Shown in pieces: positions 1 through 6,648 of a stretch of 7,037 bases of DNA (the stretch's first letter is position 1; each line of letters opens with the position of its first letter). The DNA comes from Arcticibacterium sp051269965 (GTDB lineage Bacteria > Bacteroidota > Bacteroidia > Cytophagales > Spirosomataceae). Under the pieces are notes generated by a model, which saw only the letters and a list, made by a program, of their open reading frames with translations, did not search any database and had not been told where the DNA came from. The DNA is taken from contig JBNMFK010000208.1 of the NCBI GenBank assembly GCA_051269965.1, forward strand, positions 1-7,037, in the 5' to 3' direction. The translations under genes were made by a program, and so were the position numbers.

Positions 1-1612
1 TAGCGGTTGGGTAGAGTTCATATGGACTACCTGTAGCGACTGTGTCCCATAAATAAGTGCCGTTACAAGTGCTTCCAGTAAGCGTCAAGGTGTCACCAGA
101 ACGAATTTGCGTGGCCGAACTGGTAAATGTAGGGTTAGTAGGTAGCGTGAACGTATTTAAATCAACGACCGGACTAAAAAGAACTTTTCCAGAAGTAGCT
201 TTTCTCACATTCAAGGCATATTTTCCTGTCCCAACGGTAATGCTACTGGTGCTATCATATTCCCAGTTTAAGCGTTGGTAGGTTGTTGGGGGCATAACTG
301 TGTAATCCCCATCCCCATCACTCGTGTTTCCAAGAGCCTCTGAACCTGTATTCTCTCTATTTGACCAGGCATACTTGTCATAGCTGTCAGGCGTACTTAA
401 AGTGATAGGCGTACTGGTATTTCCAGGACTACAGACAAAATCAAGCTCTATAAAATCTTGTGCAAGTGTAGGAGTAGAAGAGCTTAAAAAGCCATTGGTT
501 AAATAGTTAACCCATAAATTTGCATGGCCTGTAAGGCCAGCGGGCTTATCCATGTGAATGTTATCTGAACGGTAAGTATAACCACCTAACGCGTCAGTTT
601 CGGGGCCGGGATAAACATTGGCGTCTGCCCCAATTACATTATTCTGAGCCAAAACGATATTAGGAGAAGAGTTTCCTCCTGTATAGGAAGCCCGAGCCAC
701 CATCCAAGCTAAAGTCGTTTCTTCCATGTGATCACGGCTTCGAGCAATTAAAGAAGTAAGGTTAGTTTGATAATCTACAGTTGGCATATAAAAATCTGAC
801 TCACCTTGATGCCAAAGAACGGCTCTTAGCCCCGTAAGTCCAGCATACATCCTTAAGACAGAACCTAGGGCTCCATATGGATGATTGTATTGTTCTTGAA
901 CAAAAAAGGGCTGCCCTGTAAGAGTTTCGCCATTGGCAGATTGCTTCCACCATAACACACTTGTTCCGCCAAATCCAGCTCCATAAAAGAGCACTGGAAC
1001 ATTAAAAGAATCTACAAGGTCTTCACTCACTTTACCCCAGCACCAAGGAGTTATTTGGAAGGGACCTATAATAACAGAATCTGTAGCTACGCTGTCTCGG
1101 TCCATGGGGGAGAAACCTAAAGGCAGGGCATTATAGTCATTAAACTTATTTGCATAGAGCATGACATTAGATCTATCTTCATCAGAGTCTAGACCAAGAC
1201 CACCCGTTCCAGTGGATCCTGTGGCGTTGGACTGACCTGCGATAACGAACACTTCCCCAATGCCAACTCTATTTAATCCTACAGAATCTATTTGAATTCC
1301 GTTTTTGTATGCTTTGACGCCTAAGGTATACCAACCACCAGTGCCAGATATTTTACCATAGAAATAGGGTTTCCCGTCTCGGTAATCTACTGTTTGCCAT
1401 GGACTTGCCGTCCCTTGACCTACTACTCTAGGAAATATTTTAGCGGTGATACTATCATATTCTACAGAGAAGTTACCGCTTATATGTATGAAAGAGTTAT
1501 TGCTATTGTCCCTTTGGAACACCTGTCGTTCTTTTGGAAAGTCAATAGATATCTGTGCATTGGCTGAAAAGCCATACATCATTAACAAACAAATAAGTAG
1601 GTTTTTTTTCAT
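1..1612 (-). CDS. Secreted SGNH-type sialate O-acetylesterase/carbohydrate esterase with Ig-like tail (3' end cut by window)
   Basis: The reverse strand reads open for 537 codons from the ATG at 1612 down to base 2 with no stop, so the C-terminus lies outside the window. Residues 1-19 form a signal peptide (MKK, then a hydrophobic core, with likely cleavage at SANA|Q). Residues about 20-115 look like the N-terminal beta domain of the SASA/DUF303 family. The catalytic blocks are GQSN at 126-129 (nucleophile Ser128), WHQGESD at 267-273, and DNIHMD at 350-355 (Asp350 and His353), so the Ser-Asp-His set is intact. After about residue 385 comes a beta-rich, Thr/Ser/Gly-rich extension. An Ig-like segment begins near 492 (SATQIRSGDTLTLTG, then a Cys and LWD). 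In Bacteroidota, such tails often precede a type IX secretion sorting domain, but that part is not visible here. The family removes O-acetyl groups from sialic acids or acetylated plant or microbial glycans, and the substrate cannot be read from sequence. The gene is divergent from the neighbouring transporter. Confidence 0.88.
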   Translation of the reverse strand, partial: MKKNLLICLLMMYGFSANAQISIDFPKERQVFQRDNSNNSFIHISGNFSVEYDSITAKIFPRVVGQGTASPWQTVDYRDGKPYFYGKISGTGGWYTLGVKAYKNGIQIDSVGLNRVGIGEVFVIAGQSNATGSTGTGGLGLDSDEDRSNVMLYANKFNDYNALPLGFSPMDRDSVATDSVIIGPFQITPWCWGKVSEDLVDSFNVPVLFYGAGFGGTSVLWWKQSANGETLTGQPFFVQEQYNHPYGALGSVLRMYAGLTGLRAVLWHQGESDFYMPTVDYQTNLTSLIARSRDHMEETTLAWMVARASYTGGNSSPNIVLAQNNVIGADANVYPGPETDALGGYTYRSDNIHMDKPAGLTGHANLWVNYLTNGFLSSSTPTLAQDFIELDFVCSPGNTSTPITLSTPDSYDKYAWSNRENTGSEALGNTSDGDGDYTVMPPTTYQRLNWEYDSTSSITVGTGKYALNVRKATSGKVLFSPVVDLNTFTLPTNPTFTSSATQIRSGDTLTLTGSTCNGTYLWDTVATGSPYELYPTA

Positions 1613-1623
1613 ATTTAGGATTG

Positions 1624-1631
1624 CAAAAGTA
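1624..1631 (-). promoter_or_regulatory. Candidate Bacteroidota -7 promoter element for the secreted esterase gene
   Basis: On the minus strand these bases read TACTTTTG, an exact match to the Bacteroidota -7 consensus TAnnTTTG. Only 11 nt separate the motif from the esterase ATG at 1612, so the predicted leader would be just a few nucleotides long. I see no convincing -33 TTTG box 19-21 nt upstream. The call therefore rests on the -7 match, its position in a divergent intergenic region and its orientation. Confidence 0.45.
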
Positions 1632-1719
1632 AGGCTTGATGTTCATTTAAGAAGATATATACGGGATATTTGATAATAAGGGTAGCTTGCGTCCTTCTTT
1701 TATCCCAATTTCCTTTATT

Positions 1720-2625
1720 ATGAAGACTGAAAATCTCAGACAGGGCATTATTTACATGCTCATTGCCTCTTTTTGTTTCGCTCTAGTAGGTGCCTGTACT
1801 CGCATTTTGAGAGATGATATTAGTTCTGTAGAAATAGTCTTCTTTAGAAATTTAATTGGCGTTGTGTTCATAGGTTATTCCGTCTTTCAGAGGCCTTTGG
1901 TTCAGTCTGGAGGTAAGCCACTCTTACTCGTTTTTAGAGGGGTAATTGGTACTATAGCTCTCTATACTTTCTTTTATAGCATCACTCAAATTGGTTTGGC
2001 AGAGGCCATTACTTATCAGCAAACGTATCCCATTTTCATTGCTGTTTTTTCGGTTTTTGTGGCTGGCGAGGGATTAAGGCGAAACGAATGGCTAGCCGTT
2101 ATCTTGGGCTTTGCTGGCATATGCTTCATTTTTGTACCTCAAATGTCTGGAGGTTTAATGACTACTAGAAATCATATTATTGGTATTGTTAATGCCATTC
2201 TTACGGCTTTTGCTTACATGAGTATACGTGGGCTGAGTGCTTATTATGACGGCCGTAGTATTGTCCTCTCTTTTATGATTTCGGGTATTATTTTACCGAT
2301 TATTTCTATGGTAATAGGTCAGTTTTATGATCTACCTTCTTTAGACTTTCTGGTGGCTGCCTACGTTCACCCACATGGTACAGCTTGGCTGTGGATTATT
2401 TTTCTAGGCATAGCGGCTATGATTGGTCAGATTTACCTTACCAAGGCTTTTAGCTATGGAAAAGCAGGTGCCATTTCTGCTGTAGGTTTCAGTAACATCG
2501 TATTTTCGGTTGTTTTTGGAGTTTTCTTGGGAGACCCCAGTCCAAGTATGATTGCCTTTTTGGGAATAATTTTTGTTATTACTTCAGGTATTATTATTTC
2601 TTATCAATCCAAAAAAGAGGCCTGA
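1720..2625 (+). CDS. EamA/DMT-superfamily membrane transporter
   Basis: This is a 301-residue, very hydrophobic protein with about ten predicted membrane helices (roughly 9-28, 38-56, 70-90, 94-116, 122-140, 151-170, 180-201, 222-241, 246-268 and 275-295). They are arranged as two EamA-like halves. The FFRNLIG motif after helix 1 and the Y-Q-Q-T-Y-P stretch in helix 4 are typical of the drug/metabolite transporter superfamily. Family members export or import amino acids, nucleotide derivatives such as S-adenosylmethionine, and other small metabolites across the inner membrane. The substrate cannot be deduced here. I chose the ATG at 1720 because the protein then starts MKTENLRQG directly before helix 1. 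An in-frame TTG at 1687 would add 11 residues with no obvious function. The stop lies 16 nt before priA, so the two genes may be co-transcribed. Confidence 0.85.
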   Translation: MKTENLRQGIIYMLIASFCFALVGACTRILRDDISSVEIVFFRNLIGVVFIGYSVFQRPLVQSGGKPLLLVFRGVIGTIALYTFFYSITQIGLAEAITYQQTYPIFIAVFSVFVAGEGLRRNEWLAVILGFAGICFIFVPQMSGGLMTTRNHIIGIVNAILTAFAYMSIRGLSAYYDGRSIVLSFMISGIILPIISMVIGQFYDLPSLDFLVAAYVHPHGTAWLWIIFLGIAAMIGQIYLTKAFSYGKAGAISAVGFSNIVFSVVFGVFLGDPSPSMIAFLGIIFVITSGIIISYQSKKEA

Positions 2626-2630
2626 AAAAC

Positions 2631-2638
2631 TATCTTTG
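2631..2638 (+). promoter_or_regulatory. Candidate -7 promoter element immediately upstream of priA
   Basis: TATCTTTG matches the Bacteroidota -7 consensus TAnnTTTG exactly. It lies within the 16-nt gap between the transporter stop and the priA ATG at 2642. Only 3 nt separate it from the start codon, so a transcript begun here would be leaderless or nearly so. No clear -33 box is visible 19-21 nt upstream, where the DNA is still transporter coding sequence. The match could be chance, but together with the similar arrangement before the esterase gene it deserves mention. Confidence 0.35.
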
Positions 2639-2641
2639 TAC

Positions 2642-5128
2642 ATGCTCGAAATCTTTGACTCTGACACTTATTTTGTGGATGTGCTTTTACCAGTGCCTAT
2701 TCCACAAGCCTTTACCTATCGTGTGCCTCGGCATTTGAAGGATTTGGTAAGGCAAGGGAGCCGAGTTATTGTGCCTTTTGGAAGAAACAGAGTGCTTACT
2801 GGTATTATTTCGGCAGTTCATGGTAATCCTCCTGAAAAATATAAGGCTAAATACATCTCTGAACTCATGGATGAAGAGGCCATAGTTACACCTTATCAGC
2901 TTTGGTTATTTCAATGGGTGGCAGATTATTATATGTGCCATCCAGGTGAAGTAATGAACATGGGCTTGCCTTCTGGCTTAAAGGTGAATAGTGAATCTAG
3001 AATAGAGCTTAATCCTGATTTTGACCAATATGAATTATTAGAAGGAAACGAGGCAGACATTCTCAAAGTTATTTCGGAGCATGATAATGTAGCTTATACT
3101 GATTTGTCAAAGTTTATCAGCGAAAAGGATGTCAACTCAACAATTAAAAAGTTAATAGCAAAGCGAGCTATTTTGGTTTTTGAGCAAGTTAAGGAGCGTT
3201 ACACGCCAAAAAAGATAAAAAAAATAAGGCTCAAAAAAGTTTTTGCTCGTAAAAAGACTGCTCTAGGTTTACTTGAAAAGCTAGAGAAAAATCAAAAGCA
3301 GCAAGCAGTACTATTGGCCTATCTCAGCCACATCTCCTTGGATAAGCTAGAGGGGAAAAACCTTCATGGGATAGATAAGGTATTTTTCAAAGATGCAGAG
3401 ACTTCGTCTTCTTCTTTAAAGACGCTGATTGATAAGGATGTTTTTGAGCAATTTGAAATTACTGTTTCGAGGTTTGAAACCATAGACCCCTTGGATTTAA
3501 AACAGATTACGCTGACAGAACCTCAAACCCGAGTCTCAGATGCTATTCTGGAAAATTTTACGAAGAAGGAAGTGGTCTTATTTCATGGTATTACAGGAAG
3601 TGGAAAAACAGAGATTTACATTGATCTTATTCAGAAGGTTTTAGAGAATGGCTCTCAGATTTTAATGTTGCTTCCTGAAATAGCTCTCACCACCCAAATT
3701 GTGAGTAGACTTCAGAAGGTTTTCGGAGATAAAATGGGTATTTATCATTCGAAGTTTTCAGATAACGAGCGTGTGGAAGTTTACATGGGGGTATTATCTG
3801 GAAGGTATCAGTTTGTGGTAGGCGTACGTTCTTCCATATTTCTACCTTTCCAAAACCTCGGTCTTATCATAGTGGATGAGGAGCATGAGATTTCTTACAA
3901 GCAATTTGATCCAGCACCAAGGTATCACGCTAGAGACGTAGCCATTATGCTGGCCCATAAACAAAAGGCAAAAGTGCTTTTGGGTTCTGCAACGCCTTCT
4001 TTCGAGTCTTATTCACAAGCCTTAAAAGGAAATTATGGTCTCGTAGAGTTAAACGAACGTTTTGGAAAAGCAAAGCTTCCGACTATTGAGCTTATCGATA
4101 TGAAGGAGGAGCGGAAGAATGAGTCTGTAAAAAATGAATTTAGTGAAACGTTGTTGAAAGCAATTGAGACTAATATTCAGCGAAAGGAGCAATCGATTAT
4201 TTTTCAAAATAGGCGTGGTTACGCTCCTTATTTAAATTGTGAAGAGTGCAACTGGATAGGGCAGTGCCATCAGTGTGCGGTAAGTTTGACACATCATTTG
4301 TATGAAAATACGTTGGTTTGTCATTACTGTGGTCATACAGAAACTTTGCCGAAGGGTTGTCCTGTCTGTGAGTCTCTTAAGTTAAAATCAAAGGGAGTAG
4401 GAACCCAGAAAATTGAAGAAGATCTTCAAGAAATATTCCCTGAAGCCAGTATTCTTCGGATGGACTTTGACACCACTCGCTCTAAAAATGCCTATCAGAA
4501 TATCATTAGTGAGTTTAGCAAAGGAGAAGTTGATATTTTGGTGGGCACTCAAATGATTTCAAAGGGGTTGGATTTTGATAACGTTAGTTTAGTTGGTGTT
4601 TTTAACGCCGATAAAATGATATACTTTCCAGACTTCAGAGCCGCTGAGCGGGCCTATCAAATGCTAACTCAAGTCAGTGGACGGGCTGGAAGGAAAGAGA
4701 AACCGGGGAAGGTGCTGATTCAAACTGGTGGACCAGATCACAGTGTCTTACAGCATGTTTTGGAAGGTAATTACAAACGTTTTTATGAGGAAGAAATAAA
4801 GGAAAGAGAGGGTTTTAGTTATCCTCCTTTCTCCAGGGTTATAGCCATTACCACCAAACACATAGACAGAAGTATTTCGCATCAAGCTGCAGGTATTTTG
4901 GTAGATGTTTTACGTACAAAGCTAGGTGCGGGACGAGTATTAGGGCCAGAAAAGGGTTTGGTAGAAAGGATCAGAAATCAATATATTTATGAAGTCATCA
5001 TTAAATTAGAAAAGGCCAAACTTAATATTCCAGCGGTGAAGAAATTTCTCAGAGAGCAAATCACGATCCTGAATACAGAGAAGGTCTATAAAAGTGTTAG
5101 GTTTGTGGTGACAGTAGATGTTGTCTAA
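2642..5128 (+). CDS. priA: Primosomal replication-restart helicase PriA
   Basis: This 828-residue protein has the full PriA architecture. PriA recognises stalled or collapsed forks, unwinds the lagging arm 3' to 5', and starts primosome assembly so that DnaB can be reloaded. The N-terminal DNA-binding domain begins with the family-typical VDVLLPVPIPQAFTYRVP stretch. The Walker A motif GITGSGKT is at 316-323 (Lys322) and the Walker B DEEH at 412-415. Eight zinc-binding cysteines lie at 533, 536, 542, 545, 560, 563, 573 and 576. Helicase motif V (VGTQMISKGLDF) is at 634-645 and motif VI (QVSGRAGR) at 677-684. The protein is about 100 residues longer than E. coli PriA (732), with the extra length mainly in a charged, Lys-rich region at about 130-290. 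The ATG at 2642 places the conserved N-terminus correctly. An upstream in-frame ATG at 2573 would overlap the transporter by 53 nt and is unlikely. The 3' end overlaps the next gene by 11 nt. Confidence 0.97.
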   Translation: MLEIFDSDTYFVDVLLPVPIPQAFTYRVPRHLKDLVRQGSRVIVPFGRNRVLTGIISAVHGNPPEKYKAKYISELMDEEAIVTPYQLWLFQWVADYYMCHPGEVMNMGLPSGLKVNSESRIELNPDFDQYELLEGNEADILKVISEHDNVAYTDLSKFISEKDVNSTIKKLIAKRAILVFEQVKERYTPKKIKKIRLKKVFARKKTALGLLEKLEKNQKQQAVLLAYLSHISLDKLEGKNLHGIDKVFFKDAETSSSSLKTLIDKDVFEQFEITVSRFETIDPLDLKQITLTEPQTRVSDAILENFTKKEVVLFHGITGSGKTEIYIDLIQKVLENGSQILMLLPEIALTTQIVSRLQKVFGDKMGIYHSKFSDNERVEVYMGVLSGRYQFVVGVRSSIFLPFQNLGLIIVDEEHEISYKQFDPAPRYHARDVAIMLAHKQKAKVLLGSATPSFESYSQALKGNYGLVELNERFGKAKLPTIELIDMKEERKNESVKNEFSETLLKAIETNIQRKEQSIIFQNRRGYAPYLNCEECNWIGQCHQCAVSLTHHLYENTLVCHYCGHTETLPKGCPVCESLKLKSKGVGTQKIEEDLQEIFPEASILRMDFDTTRSKNAYQNIISEFSKGEVDILVGTQMISKGLDFDNVSLVGVFNADKMIYFPDFRAAERAYQMLTQVSGRAGRKEKPGKVLIQTGGPDHSVLQHVLEGNYKRFYEEEIKEREGFSYPPFSRVIAITTKHIDRSISHQAAGILVDVLRTKLGAGRVLGPEKGLVERIRNQYIYEVIIKLEKAKLNIPAVKKFLREQITILNTEKVYKSVRFVVTVDVV

Positions 5129-5528
5129 AAGTATAAAATATTTTGCTAAAACTTTTCTCAATAGCCTCATGGGTCTAAGAAATAACTTATCTGATTTGTT
5201 AAGACTTGGTAAAATAAAGGACAGCTTAGTCCGCTTCATTGAGGCGAAGTTTGAGCTGAAAAAAATTGAGATTCAAGAAAAAGCTGAGAAAGGTATAGCG
5301 GAATTGATATTCACATTAGGACTCGTTATCCTTGGAGCTATCGTTCTGGTTTTTATATTGATTTTAGCGGCTTACGGCCTCAATAGTTGGCTAGGAACTC
5401 CTTTAGGCTATATTATAATTTTGGTAATTCTTCTTGCCACTTTTATTGGTGTTTATGTAAATAAAGGGACTATCAAAGATAAGATCAGAGACAGCATTCA
5501 GAAAGAAATGGATGCGATGGATAGTTAA
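5118..5528 (+). CDS. Small two-helix membrane protein, phage-holin-like (DUF1469/Phage_holin_3_6 type)
   Basis: This 136-residue protein has a charged amphipathic N-terminal half, including the segment KDSLVRFIEAKFELKKIEIQEKAEKG at 34-59. Two hydrophobic helices follow at about 62-88 and 95-115, then a short charged tail (KDKIRDSIQKEMDAMDS). This layout is that of the small proteins annotated as phage holin superfamily III or DUF1469 in many non-phage chromosomes, including Bacteroidota. Their function is not established, and nothing else here suggests a prophage. The start at 5118 overlaps the priA stop by 11 nt, so translation may be coupled. An alternative in-frame ATG at 5169 would give 119 residues and still keep the conserved core, so the exact start is uncertain. 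A terminator follows 22 nt after the stop, making this the last gene of the plus-strand unit. Confidence 0.8.
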   Translation: MLSKSIKYFAKTFLNSLMGLRNNLSDLLRLGKIKDSLVRFIEAKFELKKIEIQEKAEKGIAELIFTLGLVILGAIVLVFILILAAYGLNSWLGTPLGYIIILVILLATFIGVYVNKGTIKDKIRDSIQKEMDAMDS

Positions 5529-5550
5529 TCACTTGAAAAAAACAGAAACA

Positions 5551-5594
5551 AAAAACCCCATAGGCCTTTTGCCCATGAGGGTTTTTGTTTTTTT
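5551..5594. terminator. Bidirectional intrinsic terminator between convergent genes
   Basis: The arms at 5551-5565 and 5571-5586 pair around a CTTTT loop (5566-5570). The base has AAAAACCC against GGGTTTTT, and the top has GGC against GCC. The middle has an A/C mismatch and a one-base bulge. T-rich sequence follows on the plus strand (to 5594). The A-rich run on the left gives a U-tract for minus-strand transcripts. It lies between the stop of the holin-like gene (5528) and the stop of the converging symporter gene (5606), so one hairpin can serve both. Confidence 0.9.
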
Positions 5595-5605
5595 AGGAAA
5601 GGAGT

Positions 5606-6544
5606 CTAAGCCATATCCTCATCTGTTAGGTCTTTTCCTTTGCCCCACCAGCTAGCGAGTAGGGAACCCGTAACATTCATCAATGGGCCGAAGATAGCGG
5701 AGGCGAGACCCACTGTCGCCACCTTTCCCATTTCTACAGCTAATGCAGAAGCGAGACCGCCGTTTTGCATTCCTACTTCTAAGGCGATGGTTCTAGCATC
5801 TTTCTTCTTAAGCTTGAATAATTTAGCGGCTCCGTATCCAAAGAAATAACCACCCACATTATGAAGTAAAACAGCAACAAACAATAGAGCTCCTACTTCT
5901 GCCAAAGAGGCCTGTCCTTTGGCCGTGACTGTAGTGATGACATAGATTATTCCAGCCATCGAGAAAAGAGGTAATATTTTTTTCACTTTGTTCATTAACG
6001 TTGGAAGGAATTTATTCAAGGCAAAGCCTAGAGCCACAGGAATTAGCACTATTTTACACATACTCCACATCATTCCTAGCGTATTTACTTCTATAAGTTC
6101 TCCGCCTAACCATTGCATCAGGTAGGGTGTAACAAAAGGAGCTAAAAGTGTTGCACAGACGGTCAAGGTGACGGATAGAGCAATATTCGCTTTAGCTAAA
6201 AGAGCCATAACATTTGAAGCCAAACCAGAAGGGCTACTTCCAATTAATATCATACCTGCGGCAATGGCCGGAGGGAAGCTAAAGATTTGTGTTAAACCAA
6301 ATCCCCAAAGCGGCATGATCATAAATTGCAGACAAACACCAATCAATACCAGTTTGGGTGTCTTAATTACATTTGTAAAATCATCTAGGGTAATAGATGC
6401 CCCCATCCCAAACATGATGATTTGAAGAACTGGACCTATGAGCGATGTAAGCTCTAATCCACCAACGGTTATAAAATATTGGGGGAAATTGTACGCTATA
6501 ATTACCATTACTATCACTAAAATGGTATAAAAGTAGTTTTTCAT
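5606..6544 (-). CDS. Bile acid:sodium symporter (BASS/SBF) family transporter
   Basis: This 312-residue protein has nine or ten membrane helices and the two signature discontinuous-helix motifs of the BASS family: GSSPSGLASNV at 102-112 and EVGMQN at 256-261. As I recall the Neisseria ASBT structure, its two sodium sites use Gln77, Ser114, Asn115, Ser128, Thr132, Glu260 and Gln264. Here Gln73, Ser110, Asn111, Ser124, Thr128, Glu256 and Gln260 fit with a constant offset of four, so sodium coupling looks intact. The family imports organic anions such as bile acids, pyruvate, pantoate and other keto or hydroxy acids across the inner membrane. A free-living host makes a sugar-derived or short organic acid more likely than bile acid. 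The gene lies downstream of, and in the same direction as, an enolase-superfamily enzyme, which points to uptake of a related acid. The ATG at 6544 begins MKNYFYTILV directly before helix 1. The C-terminus (DLTDEDMA) is acidic. Confidence 0.9.
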   Translation of the reverse strand: MKNYFYTILVIVMVIIAYNFPQYFITVGGLELTSLIGPVLQIIMFGMGASITLDDFTNVIKTPKLVLIGVCLQFMIMPLWGFGLTQIFSFPPAIAAGMILIGSSPSGLASNVMALLAKANIALSVTLTVCATLLAPFVTPYLMQWLGGELIEVNTLGMMWSMCKIVLIPVALGFALNKFLPTLMNKVKKILPLFSMAGIIYVITTVTAKGQASLAEVGALLFVAVLLHNVGGYFFGYGAAKLFKLKKKDARTIALEVGMQNGGLASALAVEMGKVATVGLASAIFGPLMNVTGSLLASWWGKGKDLTDEDMA

Positions 6545-6567
6545 TTATTAGGGTTAATAAAATTTAA

Positions 6568-6613
6568 TTCAGAGGAATAGCGAAAGAGTATACTTCCAGC
6601 TATCGCTTCTGAA
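6568..6613. repeat. Imperfect inverted repeat (stem-loop) upstream of the symporter gene
   Basis: TTCAGA (6568-6573) pairs with TCTGAA (6608-6613). After a small internal loop, ATAGC (6577-6581) pairs with GCTAT (6599-6603), leaving a 17-nt apical loop that contains the palindrome AGTATACT. It sits in the 104-nt gap between the enolase-superfamily gene and the symporter gene and has no U-tract, so it is not a standard terminator. An RNA processing or stabilising hairpin, or a protein-binding site, is possible but unproven. Confidence 0.4.
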
Positions 6614-6648
6614 TCTATGAATAGGATTAATATCTAGGTATACTTTAC

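Noticed and set aside
57..281. Short plus-strand open frame of 74 codons
   Set aside because: It lies wholly antisense to the esterase gene, whose long frame and Ig-like sequence explain the region. The peptide has no recognisable features.
1665..1672. GATATTTG as a -7 promoter element for the transporter gene
   Set aside because: It mismatches the first base of TAnnTTTG and has no -33 partner, so it is too weak to annotate.
1446..1673. Plus-strand open frame of 75 codons across the esterase start and the intergenic region
   Set aside because: It is antisense to the esterase signal peptide and N-terminal domain and has no protein-like features of its own.
1687..1719. TTG start at 1687 for the transporter
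   Set aside because: The ATG at 1720 gives the usual short N-terminus before helix 1. The extra 11 residues add no recognisable element.
5006..5239. Minus-strand open frame of 77 codons
   Set aside because: It is antisense to the priA 3' end and the holin-like gene, both well supported.
5118..5528. Holin-like protein as part of a prophage lysis module
   Set aside because: There is no endolysin, structural phage gene or integrase nearby. Proteins of this type are common in ordinary chromosomes, and the gene is packed against priA.
5640..6425. Two plus-strand open frames within the symporter gene (5640-5849 and 6168-6425)
   Set aside because: Both are antisense shadows of the conserved BASS membrane protein.
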